The notes under the pieces are model-generated. The model was not told where the DNA came from and did no database searches. It was given only the letters and a program-made list of their open reading frames with translations. Positions 23,134 to 31,268 of a stretch of DNA of 64,000 nt are shown piece after piece. How positions within the stretch are numbered: position 1 is the first letter of the stretch; every line of letters starts with the position of its first letter. This DNA is from Thermaurantimonas sp046299575 (GTDB lineage: Bacteria; Bacteroidota; Bacteroidia; Flavobacteriales; Schleiferiaceae), in contig NZ_JBKBHX010000003.1 of the NCBI RefSeq assembly GCF_046299575.1, positions 186,001 to 250,000 of the forward strand, given 5' to 3'. Position numbers and translations under genes: made by a program.

Positions 23134-24686
23134 CAACGACTTTCGATCAGTTTGATTACACCAATTGGCTTCTTCTAATACTCGCCAAAGCGGGAGTGGA
23201 GGATGTAATTATTAGCCCGGGCTCGCGAAATGCACCTCTCCTTATTGCGCTCACTAAGCATTTCCCTAATTTTAGACTTCATTCGGTGGTCGATGAACGC
23301 TCGGCAGGTTTTAAGGCCATAGGGATAGCTGATATAACTATGAAGCCCGTAGCCCTTATCTGCACATCGGGAACTGCAGCCGCCAATTATCTGCCAGCCG
23401 TGTGCGAAGCATGGTTTCGGTCTGTTCCTCTCGTTTTGATTACAGCCGACCGCCCTGTTCATCTCACTACGGCCCGCGAAGGCCAAACCATCTTTCAACA
23501 CCACCTTTATGGCCGCCATGCAGATGCCTTTTGGTACCTTTCTGAAAGTTTGTCGGCAACTTCACTTATTGAAAATCTTCGGAACATTTATCTGAACATC
23601 CTCCATCAGCGACGACCTATTCACATTAATATACATTACGAAGAGCCCCTTTACCGCTGTAAAGATCTCGTTGAGCTGCCATTTACTTTGCCCGAACCAG
23701 AACGAGCTAAAGTCTGGAATGAGCCTATCGATTTATCGGGTTTTGGAAAAATAATGGTTGTGGCCGGCCAGTGCCGACCGGGTTATATATCTGAGGGCAC
23801 ACAAAAGCTTCTTTCTGAAAAAGGGTTTTTAGTAGTAAGCGGAGGATTGAGCAACTTACATCCAGATTATGCCATCTATCACGTGAATGAATTTGACTAT
23901 TCAGGTTTACCTCATCCTGACCTGGTCATAACAGTAGGAGGCGAAATCACACACAAAAATTTCAAAAATTTCTTGCGTTCCCTTCCATCACTTACTCATT
24001 GGCACGTCGAAGACATTCCATATCCGCCTGACACCTTCGGCAAAGGTGTACGACTGATAACAACAGATGCTTCTCAATTTCTTGATAAGTTAGCAGACCT
24101 ACCTTTAAAACTTGATCACTCTTTTTCACAAACCTGGTATGCGACCGATCGCTTTTTTACTGATTCCTACCTGAAAAAGGATGAAATCAAAACGTATTAT
24201 GCCCCTATTGCCATAGCAGCCCAACAGCTGAATGCTAAAGTTGTAATAGGTAATAGCGCTGTAATTCGCCAATTCTTCAAACTTCCTGGCATATGGCAGC
24301 AAAATGTTTTTGGCAATAGGGGCACTGCCGGAATCGATGGCAGTCTATCGACCGCCGTGGGCATGGCTATGGCTACAGATGCCCCGGTATGGTGTCTATT
24401 AGGCGATCTGTCTTTTTTTTACGATGCAAATGCTCTTTGGCAAAAACCTCTGCCCAAAAATCTCACTGTTTTTGTCTTTAACAACAAACGCGGAAAAATC
24501 TTCGAAATGATTTCAGGGCCAGGCGATTTTCCTGAAATTTATAATCTACAAACAACCCCCCATTCTTTTACTTGCAGCAATTTCGCAAAACATTATTCGA
24601 TGAAATATATACATTGGAACGGTGAAGATGATAGATTTTTTGAAACCGATTTAAGCAACACAATCGTTGAAATTTCATTGATGTAA
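23130..24686 (+). CDS. menD: 2-succinyl-5-enolpyruvyl-6-hydroxy-3-cyclohexene-1-carboxylate synthase
   Basis: A 518-residue thiamine-diphosphate enzyme joining isochorismate and 2-oxoglutarate (SEPHCHC synthase) in menaquinone synthesis. I place the start at GTG 23130 (MTTTFDQFDYTNW), inside the GTGA that forms the menF stop, rather than ATG 23082 within menF. Motifs: GVEDVIISPGSRNAPLL at the N-terminus, DERSAGFKAIGIA with the catalytic Glu, CTSGTAAANYLPAVCEA, and the C-terminal cofactor site GDLSFFYDANAL...FVFNNKRGKIF. It depends on thiamine diphosphate, whose precursor uptake is probably served by the receptor encoded at 17.4 kb. Confidence 0.95.
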   Translation: MTTTFDQFDYTNWLLLILAKAGVEDVIISPGSRNAPLLIALTKHFPNFRLHSVVDERSAGFKAIGIADITMKPVALICTSGTAAANYLPAVCEAWFRSVPLVLITADRPVHLTTAREGQTIFQHHLYGRHADAFWYLSESLSATSLIENLRNIYLNILHQRRPIHINIHYEEPLYRCKDLVELPFTLPEPERAKVWNEPIDLSGFGKIMVVAGQCRPGYISEGTQKLLSEKGFLVVSGGLSNLHPDYAIYHVNEFDYSGLPHPDLVITVGGEITHKNFKNFLRSLPSLTHWHVEDIPYPPDTFGKGVRLITTDASQFLDKLADLPLKLDHSFSQTWYATDRFFTDSYLKKDEIKTYYAPIAIAAQQLNAKVVIGNSAVIRQFFKLPGIWQQNVFGNRGTAGIDGSLSTAVGMAMATDAPVWCLLGDLSFFYDANALWQKPLPKNLTVFVFNNKRGKIFEMISGPGDFPEIYNLQTTPHSFTCSNFAKHYSMKYIHWNGEDDRFFETDLSNTIVEISLM

Positions 24687-24696
24687 ACAGAATAAA

Positions 24697-25689
24697 GTGA
24701 AGCTCAAAATCGAAGAAAAATATATAATCTTTGCTCAAAAAGCATATTCTGCTTTACGTACTCCGATAATTAATAGTGCGATAAAATACGCTGTAATTAT
24801 TGTCTGTTTTTTCATTCTGTTTCAACGCCTTTCTAAATCAGATTTTAAGCCCGAATTTCTTTTTTATCAGGCCACTTTTCTTCAGATTATACCAATTTTC
24901 ATATTACTCTCTTTAGCAAATTTTTTTCTCGATGTGCTTCTGTGGTCGTTTATTTCTAAAGGCAGTCATAAACTTCGATTTTGGCACTACGCAAGACATC
25001 ACCTCATCTCTTTGTCGCTTGGTTTTATTACTCCAAATAACATAGGCGAGTACGGTGGCAAAATGCGGCAATTCGAAGCTCCTCTGGCCAAGCTGAAAGG
25101 TTTTTTTCTGGCATTTCACTTCCGAACTGTAAAAACTGTCGCCCGAAATATTATCGGATTTTTTGCAACTTATCTTTTATTTTATACAACTGATTCTTTT
25201 TTAAAAGAATGGCATTTGTATCTGTTCTTTTTCGTTGTTTTTATACACTTATTGTTTTATTGGAACATTGAAAATTTTTTGCCTTTACTTACAAACATTA
25301 GCATACGTGGCAAAAATTATTTTCAGTCCTTTTTACGAATTAGAATATCTTCTTTCGAAAAGATTAAATGGATTAGTCTTTCAGCAGTTAAATTTTTCAT
25401 TTACACCTCACAGCTTTCCATAGTACTTTTATCGATAGGCTCATCTGGAGCTCACTTTTTTACCATCTGGTTGTATGTAGCTTTTTATTATTCACTGGCT
25501 GCTTATTTGCCCACGATTTTAGTATTTGATCCGATTGTAAAAGGAGCCGTCGGCATTTTTCTACTGAAACAACTTCATCTAAGCGATTGGTCAATATTTA
25601 CCTCCGTTACGTTAGTATGGACAACCAATGTAGCGCTGCCCGCATTGGTAGGCAGCTTCCTCTGGGCAGGGCGAAAAAGACTTAATTAA
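24697..25689 (+). CDS. Lysylphosphatidylglycerol synthase TM region-like membrane protein
   Basis: A 330-residue integral membrane protein, GTG start, about 8 helices. It has the conserved family stretch LGFITPNNIGEYGGKMRQFEAPL (residues about 108-130) found in the LPG-synthase/AglD transmembrane family (flippase-like, UPF0104). It lacks the C-terminal aminoacyl-transferase domain of true MprF, so lysyl-lipid synthesis should not be inferred; a lipid-linked export or flipping role is possible. It follows menD by 10 bp. Its stop and the stop of the convergent permease share TTAA (25686-25689). It is visibly AT-rich. Confidence 0.75.
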   Translation: MKLKIEEKYIIFAQKAYSALRTPIINSAIKYAVIIVCFFILFQRLSKSDFKPEFLFYQATFLQIIPIFILLSLANFFLDVLLWSFISKGSHKLRFWHYARHHLISLSLGFITPNNIGEYGGKMRQFEAPLAKLKGFFLAFHFRTVKTVARNIIGFFATYLLFYTTDSFLKEWHLYLFFFVVFIHLLFYWNIENFLPLLTNISIRGKNYFQSFLRIRISSFEKIKWISLSAVKFFIYTSQLSIVLLSIGSSGAHFFTIWLYVAFYYSLAAYLPTILVFDPIVKGAVGIFLLKQLHLSDWSIFTSVTLVWTTNVALPALVGSFLWAGRKRLN

Positions 25690-26768
25690 TTACTTGATAT
25701 CGTGGGATCTAACCATCGATATACAAGATCAGTGAGAACATTTACTACAATAAAAACTGCCGAAAACGTTAAAACACATCCCATCAACACCGGCAGATCG
25801 AGCGTAGTAGCCGATTCTACGACCATCTTGCCAATGCCATTCCAACCAAAGATATATTCCACAAACACACTACCAGCCAGCATAGATGCCATCCACGAGG
25901 ACGATACAGATACCACAGGGTTTAAAGCATTGGGCAAAATGTGTCTGAGAGCTATTGTCCGGTTTGATAGCCCTTTGCTTATAGCTGTCAGCACATAGGG
26001 CATGGTCGATTGTTCGAGGTACGAGCTGCGCATCATCTGCACAATTACACTGAGTGGCCTTATCCCCAGTGTAAGAGCTGGAAGTATTAGATTTTTCCAT
26101 CTTATTGTCCGCACTTCTCCTAGATCATCCCATTCCCAAAGATTTCCTGTGATATTGAGACCAGTGTAAGAATGGAGCAAAAAAGCAAATATCCATGATG
26201 CTATAATGGCACTTACAAACGAAGGCAAACCCATACCTGCAGTAGATATCAAAGTTATCGACTTATCAATCCACGTATTTTGGTTCATACCTGCCAATAA
26301 GCCTAAGAGTACTCCCAACGTAAAAGCAATAGAAAAGGCCGAAAGGGCTAGAAATAAGGTATTAATAAAGCGCGAGCTTATCAAAGATGCAACGTCAACA
26401 CCTTGGTATTGAAAACTCTGCCGAAGATACGGCCACTTTATGCCTACAAAAGCATCAGTACCTACAGCCAGGAGCTTAATTGTCTTCACTCCGCGCTCTG
26501 ATGCTCTTAAAAGTGGAACCTCAGAACGATTGTTGTAAAAGCAAACGGGTGATAAATCATTGATAAATAATAGATATTGAATCGAAATAGGCAAATTAAG
26601 TCCATATTGTTGCCTAATGGCTTTCAGTTGATTTTCATCTTCGCGCTGGTCTGTAAGCATTCGCGCCGGATCAGCAGGCAATAAATAAAAGACAGTAAAA
26701 ACGAGTGTAGCTACACCCCAAAAGATCAAAAGACTGTAACCGAGCTGTCGAAAAAGCCGATGAACCAT
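25686..26768 (-). CDS. ABC transporter permease, DppB/OppB family
   Basis: A 360-residue permease of the dipeptide/oligopeptide/nickel type. It shows the family N-terminus GVATLVFTVFYLLPADPARMLTDQR, six membrane helices, and the cytoplasmic EAA-like loop MPYVLTAISKGLSNRTIALRHILPNALNPVVSV, then VFVEYIFGWNGIGKMVVESATTLDLPVLMG. The region between helices 1 and 2 (about residues 65-130) is long and contains FYNNRSEVPLLRASERGVKTIKLLAVG. No second permease, ATPase or binding protein is nearby, so partners must be encoded elsewhere. It lies 5 bp after the DoxX-like gene. Confidence 0.88.
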   Translation of the reverse strand: MVHRLFRQLGYSLLIFWGVATLVFTVFYLLPADPARMLTDQREDENQLKAIRQQYGLNLPISIQYLLFINDLSPVCFYNNRSEVPLLRASERGVKTIKLLAVGTDAFVGIKWPYLRQSFQYQGVDVASLISSRFINTLFLALSAFSIAFTLGVLLGLLAGMNQNTWIDKSITLISTAGMGLPSFVSAIIASWIFAFLLHSYTGLNITGNLWEWDDLGEVRTIRWKNLILPALTLGIRPLSVIVQMMRSSYLEQSTMPYVLTAISKGLSNRTIALRHILPNALNPVVSVSSSWMASMLAGSVFVEYIFGWNGIGKMVVESATTLDLPVLMGCVLTFSAVFIVVNVLTDLVYRWLDPTISSN

Positions 26769-26773
26769 CTTGC

Positions 26774-27925
26774 TTAAAAAAGTTGAGAGGCTTTAGCCTC
26801 TTCGGGTGAGGGCACATCGCGATGGCTAAACATGGCCTTCACTGTGCCCTTGTTGAGGATTATCACACCCGGATTAGATCGAATCATTGTTTTCAGAGTA
26901 GTCATATCGCACGTAGCCCATGGATAAGCAGCCTGTACCTCATGGCGAATGGGCTCAAAGTCGGACTGCGAACTACCTGTGACGCCATAAACTTTGGCGC
27001 CACTGTGCTCAGCCAGTTCAGCAAGTGCATTGATCCTAGCGAAGTTGCGAAGATCCGTTTTATGAATGTTGTACATGATTACAAGCATTACTCTGTCGGC
27101 TGAAAGTACTTCCTGAGTGATGTCTTCGCCGTCGAGCACTAATTTAAAGTCGTGAATCGGGGGTTCATACCCTTTGCGCACTTTTACAGTGCGGGTTTTA
27201 TCGCTCTGAATTTCCCATTCTTCTCTCTCCCACCACTTCTCAGCGAGGTATTCATCGCTATTTACCTCGCGAGTTTCGCCAGTTTTAGTATTTTTTAATG
27301 TGTAAATCGTCATGTATTTAGGCGACTCCAGGCCGAGCTCTTCGGCAGTCTTCATGCCTTCTACGATGCTTTTTCCCACAGCATAAGGCCGAAAATCAAT
27401 GAAAGGCAGATGATGCAGTACATGGCGTGCTGTGATAAGGCATGCGATCAATGATATGACTACAATTCCCATTGAAACCTTGTCTGAAAATACGGGCATA
27501 ATCGTATCTCTATACATAAAAAGAAACAGTATTAAAACCAACAGCACTACATCTTTGGTAAATGACTGCCAAGGGGTTAGAGGTATTGCATCACCAAAAC
27601 ATCCGCAGTCGGTTACTTTATTAAAATATGCAGAGTAAAAAGTAAGAAAAGTAAAAAATACGATCATGGCCAAGAGCAAATTCAATGTTAGCCTCACTCT
27701 AAAACCAAGTAAAAGCATTATTCCCAAAACAATCTCAACACTTACAATGGCTATGGCTAGAGGTAAGGCAACCGGGGTTAGGAAGGGAAGGTTCAGTACA
27801 TCAGCCGCAAAGTAGTCTTCCAGCTTAAAGGCAAAGCCCATAGGATCGTTGAGCTTTACCAAGCCTGAAAACACAAACAGCACTCCTACAAATACCCGAA
27901 CAATCAAAACAACCCACTTCATCAT
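26774..27925 (-). CDS. DoxX-family membrane protein fused to a thioredoxin-like domain
   Basis: A 383-residue two-part protein. Residues 1-150 form a four-helix DoxX/MauE-like membrane domain (IVRVFVGVLFVFSGLVKLNDPMGFAFKLEDYF, then a TDCGCFGDAIPLTPW motif with a Cys-Gly-Cys pair). Another helix lies near 155-175. The C-terminal part (about 270-383) resembles a thioredoxin/AhpC fold (MLVIMYNIHKTDLRNFARI, YGVTGSSQSDFEPI, VIILNKGTVKAMFSH) without an obvious CxxC. I recognise the layout from conserved Bacteroidota proteins of unknown function. It overlaps the DUF1599 gene by 4 bp, and this pairing is common in the phylum. A redox role is inference. Confidence 0.78.
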   Translation of the reverse strand: MMKWVVLIVRVFVGVLFVFSGLVKLNDPMGFAFKLEDYFAADVLNLPFLTPVALPLAIAIVSVEIVLGIMLLLGFRVRLTLNLLLAMIVFFTFLTFYSAYFNKVTDCGCFGDAIPLTPWQSFTKDVVLLVLILFLFMYRDTIMPVFSDKVSMGIVVISLIACLITARHVLHHLPFIDFRPYAVGKSIVEGMKTAEELGLESPKYMTIYTLKNTKTGETREVNSDEYLAEKWWEREEWEIQSDKTRTVKVRKGYEPPIHDFKLVLDGEDITQEVLSADRVMLVIMYNIHKTDLRNFARINALAELAEHSGAKVYGVTGSSQSDFEPIRHEVQAAYPWATCDMTTLKTMIRSNPGVIILNKGTVKAMFSHRDVPSPEEAKASQLF

Positions 27926-28479
27926 TTGGCAATTTTTTCTTCTTTTAAACGTATAAGAGCAAAAATAGCGTAGTTCACTATATCCATGTAGTTAGCATCA
28001 ATGCCCTCTGACACGAGGGTTGCACCTTGATTGTCTTCTATCTGCTTGATGCGCAAAAGCTTTTGCAAAATCAGATCGGTGTAGCTCGGGATGCGCATAT
28101 CGCGCCACGCCTCTCCATAGTCGTGATTTTTGCGGTCCATAAGCGATAGAATTTCTCGAGCCTTATTCTGATACAATTCTTCGGCTTTTGCTATGTCGAT
28201 ATCTGGCTGTGCAGCCACTCCGAGTTCTATTTGTATAAGCGCCATAATGGCGTAATTAATGATGCCAACGTATTCATTTTCAACGCTGTCTTGCACCATC
28301 TGTTGCTTTTTCTCTTCGATGGTACGAATGCGCTGTGCTTTGATAAAAATTTGATCGGTAAGTGATGGCAGGCGAAGGATGCGCCAGGCCGTGCCGTAAT
28401 CTTTTAATTTTTTCGTGTAGAGCTGAAAACAATGGTCTAGTACTTCTTCAGCTTGCTGTCGGGTATGCGTGTATATCAT
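27922..28479 (-). CDS. DUF1599-domain protein with two repeated domains
   Basis: A 185-residue cytoplasmic protein made of two similar halves. KKLKDYGTAWRILRLPSLTDQIFIKAQRIRTIEEK (about residues 19-53) matches RKNHDYGEAWRDMRIPSYTDLILQKLLRIKQIEDN (about 117-151), and each half ends with a xYVGIINYAIMALIQIE / NYMDIVNYAIFALIRL helix. This is the DUF1599 family, named as putative nucleotide-modification proteins; no reaction is established. An exact TAnnTTTG core lies 27 bp upstream and the gene heads the DUF1599-DoxX-permease operon. Confidence 0.85.
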   Translation of the reverse strand: MIYTHTRQQAEEVLDHCFQLYTKKLKDYGTAWRILRLPSLTDQIFIKAQRIRTIEEKKQQMVQDSVENEYVGIINYAIMALIQIELGVAAQPDIDIAKAEELYQNKAREILSLMDRKNHDYGEAWRDMRIPSYTDLILQKLLRIKQIEDNQGATLVSEGIDANYMDIVNYAIFALIRLKEEKIAK

Positions 28480-28505
28480 CTTTAGTGTTGTGCACTTGCT
28501 ATGGC

Positions 28506-28513
28506 CAAAAGTA
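28506..28513 (-). promoter_or_regulatory. Promoter -7 element of the DUF1599 operon
   Basis: Minus-strand TACTTTTG, an exact TAnnTTTG core, 27 bp upstream of the ATG at 28479. A clear -33 TTTG is absent. Confidence 0.5.
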
Positions 28514-28558
28514 CGCAGCCATGCTACTCTGAAATAAAGAAAAGATTTAAAATAAAGC

Positions 28559-29095
28559 TTACCCTTTTCTGTGGAGCCCCTTTAAATGACCATAGGCTGT
28601 GATAAATATACCTGTTAGACCAGTGAACAAAAAGAACACAGCAATGAGATAAGACAACAATACTTCAGAAATCAGGGAATCAAAAAACATCAATATACCA
28701 AAAAGCAACATTAAAACAACAAAAAAATACAGTAAAAGATTCCTGTTTTGATTAGTTCTGTAAAGGAGCAATGACAAAGCCATAATAATGGATAATATGC
28801 CAATAAAATCAGAAAAATACTTAGATATATAATTCAAATTGCTGTATAAAACAATTGCAATAGTTATGTCAACCAACGCATAAATTGCATAGGAAAAAAT
28901 GGGCTGTTTTCTTACTAGTTTAAAAATGAACACAGACAGTGCAATTGCGCCAAGTAAGAACCAGAAAATGCTGAGTGTTTTAATTAAAAAATCCGGATTG
29001 TTTGATTGAACATAGAGGGCATACACACCAAATAAGATTAACAAAAAAAATCTGAGATAAAGAAAACTGGCATTTTTTGCAAAGAAAGAGTTCAT
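28559..29095 (-). CDS. Small multi-pass membrane protein (HdeD/DUF308-like)
   Basis: A 178-residue protein with about six closely spaced helices in pairs (LRFFLLILFGVYALYV, LSIFWFLLGAIALSVFIFKL, and so on to FFLFTGLTGIFITAY). The hydrophobic pattern and repeat-like helix pairs resemble HdeD/DUF308 proteins linked to acid resistance, but the resemblance is only of type; function is unknown. It lies 13 bp downstream of the patatin gene in a leftward unit uvrC-patatin-this gene. It is distinctly AT-rich. Confidence 0.6.
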   Translation of the reverse strand: MNSFFAKNASFLYLRFFLLILFGVYALYVQSNNPDFLIKTLSIFWFLLGAIALSVFIFKLVRKQPIFSYAIYALVDITIAIVLYSNLNYISKYFSDFIGILSIIMALSLLLYRTNQNRNLLLYFFVVLMLLFGILMFFDSLISEVLLSYLIAVFFLFTGLTGIFITAYGHLKGLHRKG

Positions 29096-29108
29096 GACTT
29101 TTTAAAAT

Positions 29109-31268
29109 TTAAAACCAATAACCGACTGAAATGTATGCTAAAATTCTGGATGAGTTGCTATTACCCATCAAACTAAATTCGATTGGACCAAGTAGCGTGT
29201 TAATACTATAAGTAACGGCATAACCATCGATGACCTCATTGGTGATTAATTCGGGTACTTCCTCACCGATTTTACCCACGTTATATGTGAAAGTAAAGTA
29301 CTGATTAGGAAAGGTACGCAAGAAAAATTCCCCGCGCAACACAGCACTTTGACGACCTGACAATTCGAGAAAGCGATAACCTGCAAACTTGTGTATGTGC
29401 TGAAAATAATTGTTTCCCAGACCGCCGAGAAACGTTCTATATGGAAAAAACTGGTAAGTACCTAGCGAAATGGTGGATTGAAAGGTTAGGTTCATGCCCA
29501 CTCTTCCATAGCCTAGTGCTTGCATGTAATTTCCGCTTAAAACAGTTGTCGGCTTGATGAAAACTTGATATCTCTCGGTACGCGACAAAACTCGAGCTAT
29601 TACTTCAATTCTGGCACCTCTTTGTGGTTTAAAAAGCTGGTCTAAATTGTCAAAATGCAATTGACCAAAATAGTTAAAATATGTAAGATTATTTCGAATA
29701 AGTGGATTGTCGAGTTGTGTTGGAATTAAGTTAAAAAATTCTGTCTGAATACCACCAGTAATTGAGATAGATTTCGTCAAAATGGATTGAATGAATACAT
29801 CGCTGCTAAGATCTGTATAATTGATAAAATTTACCGGTCTCTCATTGCTCCAAAGTGCAGACCGAAAGGTGTTAAATCTGCCTCGAATTCCCAGCATTGG
29901 AATAACACCACGATCTATAAAGTAGGTAAAATTTCCCCGAGGGTTGTCACCTAAAACAAGATCAACATTTAAAAATGAATTTCTAAAAATCAAATTTTTG
30001 TTGTAATACGAAAACAAAAATGCGCTTCCAAAATCACTATCGAAGTGTAATCCTAAGCGCAAATATTGGTTGTATTTAAACGACTTAAAATACATATTAA
30101 GTGCATAAGAAGTATCTGTAATCGGGAATAAATCGTATTTGATAATTTCATGGTTTTTTCGCCCGTAGATCTGATCGATTAGATCGTGAATTTTATTAAA
30201 AGAAAGAGCGCTGTTTTTTCGAAACCCAAGCTTGGCAGATATGTAGTTTTCATTTACATCAGACGAACCTGTGACTTTAATGTTAGAAATGACGACCTCA
30301 TCAGGGGGTAGTTCTTTCAGATACGGTACTGTACGCGGGAATTTTTTGGCCAATGCCACAAGTGTATCCCAGTGTTTGAGTGCTACATTTCTACCTTCTT
30401 GAATAACTCTGTCCATTAGTTCAAAACTAAGCAGACCCGCTTCAGGTACTTTGGGTTGAAAAAGTAATTGGGCCTCGCAGATGTAATCCTGATAGGCACG
30501 TATGCTAGCGAAGGTAGCTGCCTGCTCGAGTATTTTGTTGATCGAGTTAAGTTCTTCTTTGGTGTAGGCGGCATTCTGTACGTCAGAGGCTATGATGTAC
30601 TTTACACCTCTCTTCTTTAGAAGATTGATGGGCAGATTATCCATAACACCGCCATCTACATACAGCCTGCCATCTACTTCATAAGGCGAGAAAATACTCG
30701 GAAAGGCTGTGGTGGCCCGCAAAATATCGCTGATGATGCCTTCTTCGAATTCTTTGAGAATTCCGTTTTCGATGTCGGTGCCAGTGCACACAAAGGGTAT
30801 CGGGAATTTTCTGAAGTCTTGATACCCGGGATAATATGCGGTAAGCCTTGAAAGCGTTTGCAGGATGTAGTATCCATAATTAATACCGGCAGGAATAGTG
30901 ATTCCCTTGTCGGTAATTGGCAGGCTAACGAGGTATTTGTCAGTTTGCCTGCGGTCGAAGTAAGAAAGTTTTTTGCGCTGGATGCGATTGTCGCTCACGG
31001 CTTGCCAATCGACCGAGCGCATTATGGCTTCGATCTGCTTGCCGGAGTAACCCATGGCGTAAAATGCACCTACGACAGCTCCCATGCTTGTACCGGCTAT
31101 GTAACCCACCTGCAGGCCTGCAGAGTCGATGATTTGTAAAACTCCTACATGCGCCATGGCTCGTGCCCCACCACCGCTTAGTACCAGCCCTATGCCTTTG
31201 GGCTGGGCCAAGCACAGCATCCCGTGTAAGCAAATTAGTAGGGTGTATAGCACACGTCGAGTATTCAA
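29109..31268 (-). CDS. Patatin-like phospholipase fused to an Omp85-type barrel (type Vd-like)
   Basis: A 719-residue protein: signal peptide (residues 1-22), patatin domain (about 25-230), POTRA-like domain (about 320-395, VVISNIKVTGSSDVNENYISAKLGFRKNSALS) and a C-terminal beta-barrel (about 400-719) of the bacterial surface antigen type, ending YISVGYWF. Patatin catalytic features are intact: oxyanion loop SGGGARAMAH, nucleophile Ser61 in GTSMG, and Asp205 in DGG, forming a Ser-Asp dyad. The order matches PlpD-type (type Vd) autotransported lipases and the RssA-like proteins common in Bacteroidota. It overlaps uvrC by 4 bp. Whether the enzyme faces the periplasm or the outside cannot be decided. 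Confidence 0.9.
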   Translation of the reverse strand: MNTRRVLYTLLICLHGMLCLAQPKGIGLVLSGGGARAMAHVGVLQIIDSAGLQVGYIAGTSMGAVVGAFYAMGYSGKQIEAIMRSVDWQAVSDNRIQRKKLSYFDRRQTDKYLVSLPITDKGITIPAGINYGYYILQTLSRLTAYYPGYQDFRKFPIPFVCTGTDIENGILKEFEEGIISDILRATTAFPSIFSPYEVDGRLYVDGGVMDNLPINLLKKRGVKYIIASDVQNAAYTKEELNSINKILEQAATFASIRAYQDYICEAQLLFQPKVPEAGLLSFELMDRVIQEGRNVALKHWDTLVALAKKFPRTVPYLKELPPDEVVISNIKVTGSSDVNENYISAKLGFRKNSALSFNKIHDLIDQIYGRKNHEIIKYDLFPITDTSYALNMYFKSFKYNQYLRLGLHFDSDFGSAFLFSYYNKNLIFRNSFLNVDLVLGDNPRGNFTYFIDRGVIPMLGIRGRFNTFRSALWSNERPVNFINYTDLSSDVFIQSILTKSISITGGIQTEFFNLIPTQLDNPLIRNNLTYFNYFGQLHFDNLDQLFKPQRGARIEVIARVLSRTERYQVFIKPTTVLSGNYMQALGYGRVGMNLTFQSTISLGTYQFFPYRTFLGGLGNNYFQHIHKFAGYRFLELSGRQSAVLRGEFFLRTFPNQYFTFTYNVGKIGEEVPELITNEVIDGYAVTYSINTLLGPIEFSLMGNSNSSRILAYISVGYWF

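Noticed and set aside
24697..25689. True MprF (lysyl-phosphatidylglycerol synthase)
   Set aside because: Only the membrane part is present; the aminoacyl-transferase domain is missing.
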